64,000 bases of DNA from Chryseobacterium rhizoplanae (GTDB taxonomy: Bacteria > Bacteroidota > Bacteroidia > Flavobacteriales > Weeksellaceae): assembly GCF_900182655.1 (NCBI RefSeq), contig NZ_FXTC01000009.1, positions 62,001-126,000 on the forward strand. Reading direction: 5' to 3'. The notes below the pieces were generated by a model. It was not told the origin of the DNA. It saw nothing but the letters and a program-made list of their open reading frames with translations, and did no database searches. The stretch's first letter is position 1. Every line of letters begins with the position of its first letter. The position numbers and the translations under genes were made by a program. This document shows, one piece after another, positions 1 to 9,211 of this stretch.

Positions 1-2
1 AA

Positions 3-644
3 TACATCGACTATATTTATTGTAATGACAAAGCAACTTTAGCTTACCTGAATAATTTAGGATGTATAGACCTAAACCCTTGGAACAGTTCTTTACCTGA
101 TCTTGAGCATCCTGATTACCTGGTATTAGATCTGGATCCATCTTCCAAAAATACATTTGATGAGGTGATTGAAACAGCACTTCAGGTGAATGAAGTTTTA
201 GAAGCCATTAAAGTAAAAGGATATTGCAAAACTTCGGGAAGTACCGGAATTCACATTTATATTCCTATGGGTGGTAAATATGATTTTGACCAGGCAAAAG
301 ATTTTGCTCATATTCTTATGAAACAGGTCAATGAAAAACTTCCGAAACTCACAACTTTAGAACGAAGCCTTCAAAAAAGAGATAACAAAAAAATCTATCT
401 CGATTATCTTCAAAACAGGACGGGACAAACTTTAGCAAGTGCCTACAGCCTGAGACCTAAACAGGGTGCATCAGTTTCAATGCCATTGGATTGGGATGAA
501 CTAAAGCCCGGAATGAGACCTACGGATTTTAATATTAATAATGCTCTGGACAGAATCAAAGAGAAAGGAGATTTGTTTAAGCCGGTTCTGGGTAAGGGAA
601 TTGATATGATGAAAGCTTTGGAATTGCTACAAAATATTGATTAA
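3..644 (+). CDS. ligD: LigD-type DNA polymerase/primase domain, 5' end outside window
   Basis: This is the C-terminal 213 codons of an archaeo-eukaryotic-primase-like polymerase domain as found in DNA ligase D, which fills and extends ends during bacterial non-homologous end joining with Ku. The frame is open from base 3, so the gene starts before the window. Visible motifs are DLDP at residues 43-46 of the fragment (metal-binding acidic pair), SGSTGIHIYIP at 78-88 (nucleotide-binding loop) and LDYLQN at 133-138 (third acidic residue). The polymerase domain ends the protein, which fits the order of multidomain LigD proteins with the ligase part first, but the ligase and phosphoesterase parts are not in view, so a stand-alone polymerase is also possible. 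Confidence 0.85.
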   Translation, partial: YIDYIYCNDKATLAYLNNLGCIDLNPWNSSLPDLEHPDYLVLDLDPSSKNTFDEVIETALQVNEVLEAIKVKGYCKTSGSTGIHIYIPMGGKYDFDQAKDFAHILMKQVNEKLPKLTTLERSLQKRDNKKIYLDYLQNRTGQTLASAYSLRPKQGASVSMPLDWDELKPGMRPTDFNINNALDRIKEKGDLFKPVLGKGIDMMKALELLQNID

Positions 645-647
645 AAA

Positions 648-679
648 AAACTCCTACATCATTGTAAATGCAGGAGTTT
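648..679 (-). terminator. Rho-independent terminator between ligD and mscS
   Basis: Eight-base arms (648-655 and 672-679) form a hairpin between two convergent genes. Read on the minus strand the stem is followed by a run of eight T, so it mainly serves mscS; on the plus strand the T-run is short, and it may also slow transcription leaving ligD. Confidence 0.65.
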
Positions 680-699
680 CTTAAAAAAATTAAATCTAA

Positions 700-1545
700 T
701 TATTGATTATAAACATGAATATCCCGCTGTGGAAATGGAATTCCGATTCCGGCTTTATCGAGAGCTTCTTTACAGCCTATAATAAGTTCTTCGTTCATCG
801 CCCAGAAGTTCTCTGTAGAAGTGCTTACCCTTATGGATAAATTAACAGCGCTTTCTCCAAGTTCAGTCACTACAACTTGCGGTGCTGGTGTTTCAAGAGC
901 GTATTGATTATTTTTAATAACATTCATTAAAATATCTTTGGTCTGCTTTAGATCTGCATCATAAGCAACTCCAATATCCAATGATGTTCTTCTTGTTCCC
1001 AGGTGGGTAAAATTGGTAATACTGTTATTTGAAACCACACCGTTAGGAATAACGATCAATTGGTTTTGTGGGGTAACCAGTTTCGTATGGAAAATATCTA
1101 TTGCCTGCACGGTTCCTGAAACTCCGGAATTCGTAGAAATAAAGTCGCCAATTTTAAAAGGCTTTAATAATAAAATTAAAATTCCCCCTGCAAAATTCGT
1201 CAGAGAGCCTTGTAAAGCTAAACCTACCGCCAAACCTGCTGCACCAATCATGGCAACAAATGCCGAGGTCTGCACTCCCAGCTGAGTTACAACAACAATA
1301 AACAACAGAATATTAAGTCCCCAGTTGATAATATTCAGCAGAAAATGCTGCAGAGAAGCTTCCATATTACGTTTTTTGAAACCTTTCTCAACCAGTTTTT
1401 TAATCATTCTTATCATCCATGATCCAATCAGATAAATCAATAATGCAGAAATAACTGCGGTAAAAATTCTCGGTGCCCATGAAATTGCTGAAGAAATTAA
1501 CGTGTCCCAGTGTTGTTGAATTTTGTTCAATTCTAAATCGTCCAT
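700..1545 (-). CDS. Small-conductance mechanosensitive channel, MscS family
   Basis: A 281-residue inner-membrane channel of the MscS family, about the length of E. coli MscS (286). It opens under membrane tension to release solutes during hypo-osmotic shock. Membrane segments are seen near residues 25-48 and 70-92, followed by the pore-lining TM3 with small-residue packing (AAGLAVGLALQGSLTNFAGG) and the family's K-P-F-K-I-G-D-F-I junction. The rest is the cytoplasmic beta domain (LVTPQNQLIVIPNG) and alpha/beta domain. It stands alone, converging on ligD, with its own terminator. Confidence 0.92.
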   Translation of the reverse strand: MDDLELNKIQQHWDTLISSAISWAPRIFTAVISALLIYLIGSWMIRMIKKLVEKGFKKRNMEASLQHFLLNIINWGLNILLFIVVVTQLGVQTSAFVAMIGAAGLAVGLALQGSLTNFAGGILILLLKPFKIGDFISTNSGVSGTVQAIDIFHTKLVTPQNQLIVIPNGVVSNNSITNFTHLGTRRTSLDIGVAYDADLKQTKDILMNVIKNNQYALETPAPQVVVTELGESAVNLSIRVSTSTENFWAMNEELIIGCKEALDKAGIGIPFPQRDIHVYNQ

Positions 1546-1868
1546 TTTATACTATGTGTTTACTAATTATATCAATGAGATATTACGTTCTGCAGGATTT
1601 AAAAATGAATTGAATAGCATCTGTCTAAAAAGAAATTTTCCTTCCACTTTAAAAGTGAAAGTAAATGATATGATAGATTAAAATAGATTGGCAGCTGAAC
1701 AGATTGTTTCAGCCTTACTCAATAATCATTCAGAAATTGAATCTTGCAGGAAGAAATAATTTTCGGGTCATAGAATTACAAAAACGATACCGAAGTACTG
1801 TAATTATCAAAATTAACTTCCTGTAAAATTAAAATTATAAATAAAACAGCGCCTGCTGATGAATATTT
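1546..1868. other. Intergenic stretch without a recognised gene
   Basis: This 323-base AT-rich gap lies upstream of mscS and downstream of the dehydrogenase gene on the minus strand. I see no open frame with a plausible start, no RNA gene and only weak imperfect inverted repeats, for example around 1692-1711. It presumably carries the mscS promoter. Confidence 0.4.
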
Positions 1869-2603
1869 TTATGGTAGTTTTGCAGCCAGACTTTCCGGTA
1901 AAAGTCTAAGAATATGGTAAATAATTTGCCATTTGAAATTCGGAACAATGGTAAAGGAATTTCCGGCATTGACAATATATTTTGCCACATAATCAGGTTC
2001 CATAATCAAGGATTCATTCAATTCTAATCCTTCATTGATTTTCGTTCTGATATAGCCAATAACTAAAGCATTCACAATAATTTTCCGGGAAGCTAATTCC
2101 TGTCTCAACCCGGCCAGAAACTGAGTAAATGCAGCTTTTGTACTTCCGTAAACAAAATTACTTTTCCTTCCTCTCACTCCGGACAGTGAAGAAAGACCAA
2201 TTATTCTTTCAAGGTTTTTGTTGCCTTTATCCATTGCAATGATACTCAGGATAGATACTCCACCCATATAATTCACTTCCATCATTTGCTTGGCACCTTT
2301 AAAATCAGTTAATGCTTTTTGATTATTAACTAAAAAACCTGCAGCATATACTACAATATGAGGTTTCATGGGAAGATCAGAATAAAATTTCTGATGCGAA
2401 TCAAAATTTGCGGCATCAAAATATAAAACAGAAACTTTTGAAGAGCCCAGATTATTTGAATGAATAAAGTCATCCAAAGATGTTGTGTTTCTGGAAGCAG
2501 CAATCACTGCAAATCCTTTTTCAACATATTGCTTTATACATTGTTTTGCTACATCTGAATTCGCTCCCAGAATAAGAACCGTTTTATTTGTGTTTTGATT
2601 CAT
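1869..2603 (-). CDS. Short-chain dehydrogenase/reductase (SDR)
   Basis: A 244-residue classical SDR with a Rossmann fold. The dinucleotide-binding loop is LILGANSDVAKQ (residues 10-21), the structural AAG is at 87-89, Asn111 is the conserved helix-4 asparagine, and the catalytic set is Ser138/139, Tyr152 and Lys156 (YGSTK). The substrate cannot be read from the sequence. The glycine loop GANSDVA resembles the DprE2-like subgroup, but the FAD-linked partner enzyme of that system is not adjacent, so this assignment is not made. It is monocistronic here, separated from the upstream yajC operon by a strong hairpin. Confidence 0.85.
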   Translation of the reverse strand: MNQNTNKTVLILGANSDVAKQCIKQYVEKGFAVIAASRNTTSLDDFIHSNNLGSSKVSVLYFDAANFDSHQKFYSDLPMKPHIVVYAAGFLVNNQKALTDFKGAKQMMEVNYMGGVSILSIIAMDKGNKNLERIIGLSSLSGVRGRKSNFVYGSTKAAFTQFLAGLRQELASRKIIVNALVIGYIRTKINEGLELNESLIMEPDYVAKYIVNAGNSFTIVPNFKWQIIYHILRLLPESLAAKLP

Positions 2604-2692
2604 AGGACAAAGATAATTTTATTAAACACTAATGAACAAAAAAAATGACTTAATCATTTTCATATTTTCTGGTTGATAAGTGTATAAAAAGA

Positions 2693-2725
2693 CTGCGGCG
2701 GGTGAACTTCGTTCACCCGCCGCAG
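2693..2725 (-). terminator. GC-rich perfect hairpin ending the nusB-yajC operon
   Basis: Two perfect 15-base arms (2693-2707 and 2711-2725) with a 3-base spacer form a very stable hairpin 21 bases after the yajC stop. On the minus strand it is followed by TCTTTTTA, so it can work as an intrinsic terminator. Its GC content is far above the local sequence, which is unusual for the terminators elsewhere in this window. Confidence 0.7.
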
Positions 2726-2745
2726 CTAAATATTTTCAGACTGAA

Positions 2746-3108
2746 TTATTTTTTTTCTTCAGTTGCTGTTTCTTTTTTGTCATCCGCCTTATCTACAGAT
2801 TTTGCTTTATCTCCAAAACGAGATTCCGTCATTTCTCTGGAAACGGCTGCTTTTTCGAATTTCAGTTTTCCTGATAAAGTTTCAATAACAAAACCGTCAT
2901 CCTGCACCTGAGCAATTCTTCCGTGAAGACCTGAGGTAAGAACTACTCTTGTTCCTACTTTAAGATTTTCCTGAAAGTTTTTCTCTTGCTTCTGCTTTCT
3001 CATCTGAGGTCTGATCATCAGGAAATAAAATCCTACAAACATCACTCCCATCATGATCAGCATCATAGGTGAAGATCCACCTGCTGCCTGTAAAAATAGT
3101 GTCAACAT
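2746..3108 (-). CDS. yajC: Preprotein translocase subunit YajC
   Basis: A 120-residue YajC, the small membrane partner of SecDF in the Sec translocase. It has one membrane segment (about residues 14-33), the typical ends FLMIRPQMRKQKQE just after it, and a cytosolic SH3-like part containing VGTRVVLTSGLHGRI. The last 20 or so residues are a charged Lys/Asp/Glu tail longer than in E. coli YajC (110 residues). It is the last gene of nusB-DUF1573-yajC, a gene order common in Bacteroidetes. Confidence 0.93.
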   Translation of the reverse strand: MLTLFLQAAGGSSPMMLIMMGVMFVGFYFLMIRPQMRKQKQEKNFQENLKVGTRVVLTSGLHGRIAQVQDDGFVIETLSGKLKFEKAAVSREMTESRFGDKAKSVDKADDKKETATEEKK

Positions 3109-3118
3109 ATTTTAAATA

Positions 3119-3625
3119 TTATGGTTGAATGTTTGCTGTGAATGTTAATCTGATTGGCGCTTTTTCTACGTTTGCAAAAACATCTGCATATTTCTGAACG
3201 TTTCCGTCAAAACTTGAAGAATCAAAGTGCAATGTAACTTTTCCTTTTTTACCTGGCATAATCGGTTCTTTTGTAAAATCAGGAGCTGTACATCCGCATC
3301 CTGGTTTAACTTCAGAAATAATTAAAGGGTTTTTGCCTGTATTCGTAATTTCATATACGTGCTCTACTTTATCTCCTTTTTTGATTTTCCCAAAATCGAA
3401 GCTGTTTTCAGATAAAGCAACAGAAGTCGATGGTTCGTTAGAAACCGGAGCAGCTGCTTCACCAGTTACAGATGCTGCCGCAGAATCTGTGGTTACCGGA
3501 GCCGCAACAGCTGCAGAATCAGTAGTTGCAGTTTCAGTACTTTGAGTTTCTTTGTTTTCTTTTTTACATGAAACTAACCCAAAGCCTATAATAGACAAGG
3601 CGATAATTGATAACGTCTTTTTCAT
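3119..3625 (-). CDS. DUF1573 lipoprotein
   Basis: A 168-residue lipoprotein. The signal peptide ends in the lipobox LVSC with Cys20 as the modified residue; then comes a Thr/Ala/Ser-rich linker to about residue 70 and a DUF1573 domain (immunoglobulin-like beta sandwich) to the end, with the characteristic NTGKNPLIISEVKPGCGC. The function of DUF1573 is not established. It starts one base from the nusB stop and is followed ten bases later by yajC, so the three are co-transcribed. Confidence 0.88.
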   Translation of the reverse strand: MKKTLSIIALSIIGFGLVSCKKENKETQSTETATTDSAAVAAPVTTDSAAASVTGEAAAPVSNEPSTSVALSENSFDFGKIKKGDKVEHVYEITNTGKNPLIISEVKPGCGCTAPDFTKEPIMPGKKGKVTLHFDSSSFDGNVQKYADVFANVEKAPIRLTFTANIQP

Positions 3626-3626
3626 T

Positions 3627-4532
3627 TTATATTCTATTTTGATCTTTACAATATTTATCTAAAATACCATTGATGAAGATATTGGAACGGTCTGTAGCAA
3701 ATACTTTTGCAATTTCAATATATTCATTAATAATAACTCTTGAAGGCGTGAAAGCAAAATTATCCAATTCTGCAATTGCTGTAGACAAAATTACTTTATC
3801 CATTAAAGAAACTCTTTCCAGATCCCAGTTCTCCAATCTTTCTCCCAGTTTCTTTTCATTGTTTTCCCAGTTGTTCAGAGTATCTCTCAACAATTTTGCA
3901 GCGAAAGTCTTATCCTCTTCATCTTTAATCATTTTAATTAAAGTTCTGCTTTCTTCATCTTCTCTCAGGAAACCAATTGTTTTTTGTACCATGGAATTGG
4001 CAATGTGAATATCATCATACCATGAAAGTTCCTTATCTCCCAGATAATCATGAAAATCTTCATTTTCAGCAATATATCTTAAAAATAATTTTCCGATAAA
4101 CTTCTGATCTTCTTCAAAAGAGTATCCATCTTCTTTCATGAAATCCTGATAACGCTTTCCAGCAGTAATTCTTTGGAAAGTTTTTACCAATAGATCATCA
4201 TGCATATCCCATTTCAACTGCTTGTGCTGACCTGTAAAAAACAATCTTTCAGGGTTTTCTTCCAGTTTAAGCAATACCTGGTTGTTGATGAATTTTTGGT
4301 TAGGATTAATGTCAGAATCAGTTTTAAGATATTTGTTCTTCCCAATTTCGATCTGGTGTTCTGCCAATTCTTTAAGAGCCACCAAAAAATTGAGCTGGTA
4401 AATGTATAGATAATAGATTTTCTCTATACCAGCAAACATGTTTTTCTCTAAAACATCAAACTTTACAGGATTTTGGTAGTATGAATACACTGTCTGTACT
4501 ACTTTTTCACGGATTTGTCGTCTTCCTAACAT
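3627..4532 (-). CDS. nusB: Transcription antitermination factor NusB, long Bacteroidetes form
   Basis: A 301-residue NusB. The canonical NusB fold is the C-terminal 130 residues or so, with the diagnostic run WDLERVSLMDKVILSTAIAE followed by NEYIEIAKVFATDRSNIFINGILD. The N-terminal half, beginning MLGRRQIREKVVQTVYSYYQ, is the extension typical of Bacteroidetes NusB. With NusE/S10 it binds boxA RNA and promotes rRNA antitermination. It is the first gene of the operon and has a TATCTTTG -7 element 23 bases before the start codon. Confidence 0.92.
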   Translation of the reverse strand: MLGRRQIREKVVQTVYSYYQNPVKFDVLEKNMFAGIEKIYYLYIYQLNFLVALKELAEHQIEIGKNKYLKTDSDINPNQKFINNQVLLKLEENPERLFFTGQHKQLKWDMHDDLLVKTFQRITAGKRYQDFMKEDGYSFEEDQKFIGKLFLRYIAENEDFHDYLGDKELSWYDDIHIANSMVQKTIGFLREDEESRTLIKMIKDEEDKTFAAKLLRDTLNNWENNEKKLGERLENWDLERVSLMDKVILSTAIAELDNFAFTPSRVIINEYIEIAKVFATDRSNIFINGILDKYCKDQNRI

Positions 4533-4554
4533 TCAAAGAGCTTTTTTATGGGTG

Positions 4555-4562
4555 CAAAGATA
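4555..4562 (-). promoter_or_regulatory. -7 element of the nusB operon
   Basis: TATCTTTG on the minus strand fits the Bacteroidetes -7 consensus TAnnTTTG and lies 23 bases upstream of the nusB ATG. No TTTG is visible at the expected -33 spacing, so only half of the promoter is supported. Confidence 0.4.
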
Positions 4563-4606
4563 CAAAATTTAAAATTGATGAAATTCGTAGTGTGATGACA
4601 TTTTTG

Positions 4607-4614
4607 TAATTTTG
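4607..4614 (+). promoter_or_regulatory. -7 element before the ABC exporter gene
   Basis: TAATTTTG fits TAnnTTTG and ends nine bases before the ATG at 4624, which would give an almost leaderless mRNA. It also shows that the in-frame TTG at 4612 lies inside the promoter and is not the start. Confidence 0.4.
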
Positions 4615-4623
4615 TACAACTAT

Positions 4624-6285
4624 ATGAAAGCGCTTAAAACCTTAAACCCCTATTTTTGGAAACACAAAATACTGCTGTTTTGGGGAGTACTATTTATTAT
4701 TGCCAGTAATTTCTTCAATATATATAAGGTACAGTTTGTAGGAAAATCTGTGGATGAGCTTACAAAAAACGGAAACCTTGGCTTTAACAACCAGGTTTTG
4801 ATCTATGTTGGAATTATTGTAGGCTGTTCACTTCTGACCGGATTCTTCACTTTCATGATGAGACAAACCATTATTGTAGCTTCCAGAAGAATAGAATATG
4901 AACTTAAAAATAAAATCTACAGACATTATCAGGATTTATCATTAACCGATTATAAACAGACAACCATTGGAGACTTAATGAACAGATTGAGTGAGGACGT
5001 TGTTGCTGTGAGAATGTATCTTGGCCCTGGCGTGATGTATGTTGCCAACCTGATCGTTCTGGTAGTGATCACGGCAATTTACATGGTAAAAACGGATGCA
5101 TCCATGACGATGTGGACTTTGCTTCCACTTCCGATCTTGTCTTTTGCTATTTATAAGGTAAGCTCAATTATTAATAAAAAGTCGAAGATTATGCAGAAAA
5201 GCCAGTCTGCTATCTCAACTTTTGTTCAGGACAGTTTTTCAGGAATCCGCGTTGTAAAATTCTTCGCAAGAGAAAAGTATATTGAAAAAAACTACGGAAT
5301 CAAGGTAACAGATTATCAGAATAAGGCATTGGATCTGGCAAAAACAGAAGCTTATTTTTTTACTATTATCCTCTTTGTAATAGGGTTGCTGAATGTGGCT
5401 ATCATATGGATTGGAGGCACAAAATATATTGCCGGAGAATTAAGTATTGGTAAAATTGCGGATTTTTTCATGTATATCAATACCCTTATCTTCCCTTTCT
5501 CTATGGTTGGTTGGGTAACATCTGTGAATCAGAGAGCTGAAGCATCCATGCAAAGAATCAATGAATTCATGGATAAGAAATCTGAAATTATTAATACTAA
5601 TTTTGAAAACTACCCTATCAAAGGAGATATTGAATTCAGGAATGTTTCTTATGTATATCCTAATACAGGAATTAAAGCATTAGATAACCTAAGCTTTAAA
5701 GTGAAAGCCGGAGAATCTTTGGCCATTATGGGTAAAACCGGAAGCGGAAAATCAACGATCGCTCTTCTTTTATGCCGATTGATAGATCCGAGTGAGGGAG
5801 AGATTCTGATTGATGGTAAAAACCTGAAAGATCATAATCTGAGCAACTACAGAAACTTCATTGGATATATTCCTCAGGAAAGCTATTTATTCTCTGATTC
5901 TATAGAAAATAATATAGGCTTTGCCATTGATCATCCTTCTCATGAGAAAGTCGTAGAATATTCAAATATTGCAGATGTTCACAAAAATATTGTAGAGTTT
6001 AAAGAGCAATATAAAACACTTGTAGGTGAACGTGGAGTCATGCTTTCGGGAGGGCAAAAGCAGCGAATTTGTATTGCAAGAGCCTTAATTAAAGACCCGA
6101 ATATCATCATTTTTGATGATTCATTGTCTGCTTTAGATACCGAAACGGAACAGAACATTCTGGAAAATATCGATAAAAAAATAAGTAACGCTACTTCCAT
6201 AATCATCACACACAGAGAGTCTAGCGCTCAAAAAGCCGATCAGATTATCAACCTTACGGAAATTGCCAATTCTGTAACTGCTTAG
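4624..6285 (+). CDS. ABC transporter, fused permease and ATPase (MsbA/multidrug type)
   Basis: A 553-residue half-transporter of the exporter class. The N-terminal 300 residues form a six-helix membrane domain; the ATPase follows with Walker A GKTGSGKS near residue 370, Q-loop (IPQE), signature LSGGQKQR near 474, Walker B IIIFDD near 494 and the switch histidine in IITHRE. It would act as a homodimer exporting lipids, drugs or peptides; the substrate cannot be read from sequence. I start at the ATG at 4624 because the upstream in-frame TTG overlaps a promoter element. It is divergent from nusB and single. Confidence 0.9.
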   Translation: MKALKTLNPYFWKHKILLFWGVLFIIASNFFNIYKVQFVGKSVDELTKNGNLGFNNQVLIYVGIIVGCSLLTGFFTFMMRQTIIVASRRIEYELKNKIYRHYQDLSLTDYKQTTIGDLMNRLSEDVVAVRMYLGPGVMYVANLIVLVVITAIYMVKTDASMTMWTLLPLPILSFAIYKVSSIINKKSKIMQKSQSAISTFVQDSFSGIRVVKFFAREKYIEKNYGIKVTDYQNKALDLAKTEAYFFTIILFVIGLLNVAIIWIGGTKYIAGELSIGKIADFFMYINTLIFPFSMVGWVTSVNQRAEASMQRINEFMDKKSEIINTNFENYPIKGDIEFRNVSYVYPNTGIKALDNLSFKVKAGESLAIMGKTGSGKSTIALLLCRLIDPSEGEILIDGKNLKDHNLSNYRNFIGYIPQESYLFSDSIENNIGFAIDHPSHEKVVEYSNIADVHKNIVEFKEQYKTLVGERGVMLSGGQKQRICIARALIKDPNIIIFDDSLSALDTETEQNILENIDKKISNATSIIITHRESSAQKADQIINLTEIANSVTA

Positions 6286-6384
6286 CCATTTCGTTCTCAA
6301 TTGTTAAATAAATCATAAAAAAAATTTTGTGATTAAAAGAATTCTTTTATATTTGTTCTTAACAAGATTAAAAAATATCTAACA

Positions 6385-6720
6385 ATGAGTGAATACAAGG
6401 AACGCCATGAAAATGAGATTTTCACGAAGGTGTTAAAAGCAGGGAGAAGAACTTATTTCTTTGATGTGCGTGAGACGAAAGCAGGAGATTATTATCTTAC
6501 AATCACTGAGAGTAAGAAAAATTTCGGAGAGAATGGGGAAGCTACATTCGAGAAGCATAAAATTTACCTTTATAAGGAAGATTTTAAGAGTTTTCAGGAG
6601 ATGTTTAATGAGTCCACAGATTTCATCATTAATGAAAAGGGTGAGGATGTAATTTCAGAAAAACATGATAAAGACTTCAAAAGCAAATCATTCACAATTG
6701 ATTCTGACGACGAAGTTTAA
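6385..6720 (+). CDS. PUR family DNA/RNA-binding protein (DUF3276)
   Basis: A 111-residue protein of the bacterial PUR-alpha-like group (DUF3276), single-stranded nucleic acid-binding proteins related to Borrelia BpuR. The core AGRRTYFFDVRETKAGDYYL followed by TITESKK and a later KIYLYKEDF repeat unit are typical; the acidic C-terminus (SDDEV) is also common. It is a short stand-alone gene with its own terminator. Its targets in this organism are unknown. Confidence 0.85.
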   Translation: MSEYKERHENEIFTKVLKAGRRTYFFDVRETKAGDYYLTITESKKNFGENGEATFEKHKIYLYKEDFKSFQEMFNESTDFIINEKGEDVISEKHDKDFKSKSFTIDSDDEV

Positions 6721-6741
6721 AAAAGAATATCTAAAAACACA

Positions 6742-6767
6742 AGCATCTGAAAAAGATGCTTTTTTTG
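6742..6767 (+). terminator. Terminator of the PUR-family gene
   Basis: Seven-base arms AGCATCT (6742-6748) and AGATGCT (6754-6760) around a five-base loop, followed by a T-run, 21 bases after the stop codon. Confidence 0.75.
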
Positions 6768-6811
6768 TACTATACAATCAAAATTCAACAAACACTTATT
6801 GCTATATAAAA

Positions 6812-6831
6812 AAACGGGCTAAAGCCCGTTT
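6812..6831 (-). terminator. Terminator of the FG-GAP gene pair
   Basis: Nine-base arms AAACGGGCT / AGCCCGTTT with a two-base spacer. On the minus strand it follows the stop at 6872 and is followed by several T. Confidence 0.7.
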
Positions 6832-6871
6832 AATATTATATTGAATATTTAATCTATTGTAAGTGATCTTG

Positions 6872-9169
6872 CTATCTTACAGATACCATTTCTTTTGATT
6901 CCTCATTATTATAAGATGCTGATTTCAGAAAACTGAATAACACGTCTGGCACTTCATTCTGACATGGATCTGATTGTTTATTGAACTGAAGAGGGTTTTT
7001 AACAATTTGTGCTGCTGAAAACATAACTATGCCTCCATCTTTTCTAAGAGTAATCAATTCATCATTTTGTGAGCTTGAATCAAAATTCCCAAAACACATA
7101 ATATTGTCTTCAGTTTGTAAGACAGGAAAACTTTCTGCGCCGAAAGTGCCTAAAATATTCCCATTTAATTTAAAAACTTTATAATCTCCATCGAAATTTC
7201 TGTGAGCAAGAATCTCATCCGCTCCATTACCATCAAGATTTCCAACAGCTAATCCTCTCCATTCTGAACCCGAACCCCAACCTGTAGACTGTGCTATTTT
7301 TGTCATAATCCCATTATCATCTATATTATAAACATATATACCATTTTGCATATTATCTTCAGCATCTACAAGCAGAACAATCTCATCTTTACCAACACCA
7401 TCAAGGTTACCTGAAGCAACTGCCGTAATTTTCGAATTCACCGGTAGATTAAGAGCGTTAGTATGAACTAACTGAGGAGTCGCCCCATTAAAATTAAAAA
7501 CAAGAACTTCTTTATTTAAATTTTTGACAGCAATAAAATCATCCTTTCCTCCTGTAATAAAGTTTCCTGCTGCAGCTCCCACCCAATCAGATTGCGCATC
7601 CCAACCTATAGATTTTGTATGTTCAACAATATTATTGTTTTCAATTTTTAAAATATAAGCCCCATTATTATTTGGATCGGAATGATTACTTAAAGCGATA
7701 ATCTCACTTTTGCTATCTCCAAAAAAGTCACCGGCAGCTACACCTCTCCAATCGTACTGTCCACTATAATATTTATCATTGGTAACGGAATGAAATTTCT
7801 TCCCATAAGGTTCCATTGTACCTATCATTCCATCATAATTTCTGATGATAACAAATTCATTTGCATTATCTCCATCAAAATTACCACTTGCAGCACCTCT
7901 CCAATCGGAACCAGATCCCCATCCATGCTCCGTATTGACAGGCACAATTAAGTTTTCATAATAGGCCAAATAAGCCACTACCAAAGGAAAGTTTTCAGGT
8001 GTTAAAGGTGTATAATAATTTTCTGCAGTTTGCATTTCAGCAAGTAACTGATATATTTTTTTATCATATTCAGATAAAGAAGTCCATTGGAAGCAGGTAT
8101 AGGTACTTACGTCTTCGCCAACAGGATGTGGATACTTAAGATTCCAGGGTGAATTAGGATAACTCACTCCATTATTTATATATAAGGGGGATTTATAGAT
8201 ATCTTTCGTTAGGGTATTAACATAGGCTTGCATATCAGAATCCGTATAAATAAGCGTTCCACCTCTGGAAATATTATATTTACGGCATTCATGAGGAAAA
8301 GATATGGTTAAACCACCGTGAGAAATATCTTCCCGCAAAGTACTTGTTTTCCAATACGTCCAGCTATTGGACCCCAGATTAGTATTAAAAGAGGTATTTG
8401 CCTTTAAAAAATTGGCAATTTGGTTAAGTTGTGTAAGATAATCCGGGTTATCTGTTGCCAGATACATCTGTACCAATACTCTTCCCATCGAACTTTGCAT
8501 ATTAAATGGTAAAATTTCACCAGCGTTATCTATTGGCGGATTATCATTTCGATCTTTATAATAACCTATAATATTATTTGCATTAGAATTAGGTTCAGTA
8601 TACCATTGACCTGCATGATAATCAATAGTTTCTTTTACTTTTTGTTTAAGATCGTCAGAAATAGCTTTAAAAGTCATATCATTATAACGCCCCCCCAAAG
8701 TATATTTTAAATGATGAAGAGTAGGGTCTTTCTGAACTATTGCGGCAAACTTAGCCATAGGATAAGTTATGTTTGCACTGTGCACTACATGAGCATAAGC
8801 TTTTCCATCACCTGGGGTTGTATTATAATTATCTGTTGACCATGCAGGACCAATACTATCCCTATAATCAGAAATATTGCTTAAACCTAAACTTGGTGTC
8901 TGCTCTCTAAGATCATCTCTTCTGTCAATCACATTTCCGATAGTTCCTATTAAAACATTAGCGTATTTTACATCATGTGTTTTTTCATACATCAATGCTA
9001 ATGCTTCCATATGAGCAGATACAATCCATGAAAATTCTAATTGGTTTGAACTGGTTGAATTAAGAGGTACTACAGCATATCCCTTACTATCAAATAGGTC
9101 TGTGTAGTAGGATTGAGCATAAGACTTTATTACAAATAACAGGGCAAGGATTGTAAAGAACTTTTTCAT
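6872..9169 (-). CDS. Secreted FG-GAP/VCBS repeat protein, paralogue 2 of a tandem pair
   Basis: A 765-residue exported protein. A signal peptide (residues 1-18, ending SYA) is followed by about 390 residues rich in helices and aromatic residues, with stretches such as HMEALALMYEKTHDVKYANV and EDISHGGLTISF that recall six-hairpin alpha/alpha-barrel glycan-active enzymes; this resemblance is only an impression. From about residue 410 there are six FG-GAP-like repeats of about 50 residues, each with a D-W-R-G or equivalent, then GNFDGD-type calcium-loop motifs and an E/D-I-I-A-L/R-N strand, suggesting a beta-propeller. The end (FSFLKSASYNNEESKEM) does not look like a typical type IX secretion domain. 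It lies 42 bases after its paralogue. Confidence 0.75.
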   Translation of the reverse strand: MKKFFTILALLFVIKSYAQSYYTDLFDSKGYAVVPLNSTSSNQLEFSWIVSAHMEALALMYEKTHDVKYANVLIGTIGNVIDRRDDLREQTPSLGLSNISDYRDSIGPAWSTDNYNTTPGDGKAYAHVVHSANITYPMAKFAAIVQKDPTLHHLKYTLGGRYNDMTFKAISDDLKQKVKETIDYHAGQWYTEPNSNANNIIGYYKDRNDNPPIDNAGEILPFNMQSSMGRVLVQMYLATDNPDYLTQLNQIANFLKANTSFNTNLGSNSWTYWKTSTLREDISHGGLTISFPHECRKYNISRGGTLIYTDSDMQAYVNTLTKDIYKSPLYINNGVSYPNSPWNLKYPHPVGEDVSTYTCFQWTSLSEYDKKIYQLLAEMQTAENYYTPLTPENFPLVVAYLAYYENLIVPVNTEHGWGSGSDWRGAASGNFDGDNANEFVIIRNYDGMIGTMEPYGKKFHSVTNDKYYSGQYDWRGVAAGDFFGDSKSEIIALSNHSDPNNNGAYILKIENNNIVEHTKSIGWDAQSDWVGAAAGNFITGGKDDFIAVKNLNKEVLVFNFNGATPQLVHTNALNLPVNSKITAVASGNLDGVGKDEIVLLVDAEDNMQNGIYVYNIDDNGIMTKIAQSTGWGSGSEWRGLAVGNLDGNGADEILAHRNFDGDYKVFKLNGNILGTFGAESFPVLQTEDNIMCFGNFDSSSQNDELITLRKDGGIVMFSAAQIVKNPLQFNKQSDPCQNEVPDVLFSFLKSASYNNEESKEMVSVR

Positions 9170-9211
9170 ATTTTATTTTTGTGATTATTTAAAGTGTATT
9201 TTAAGACAACT

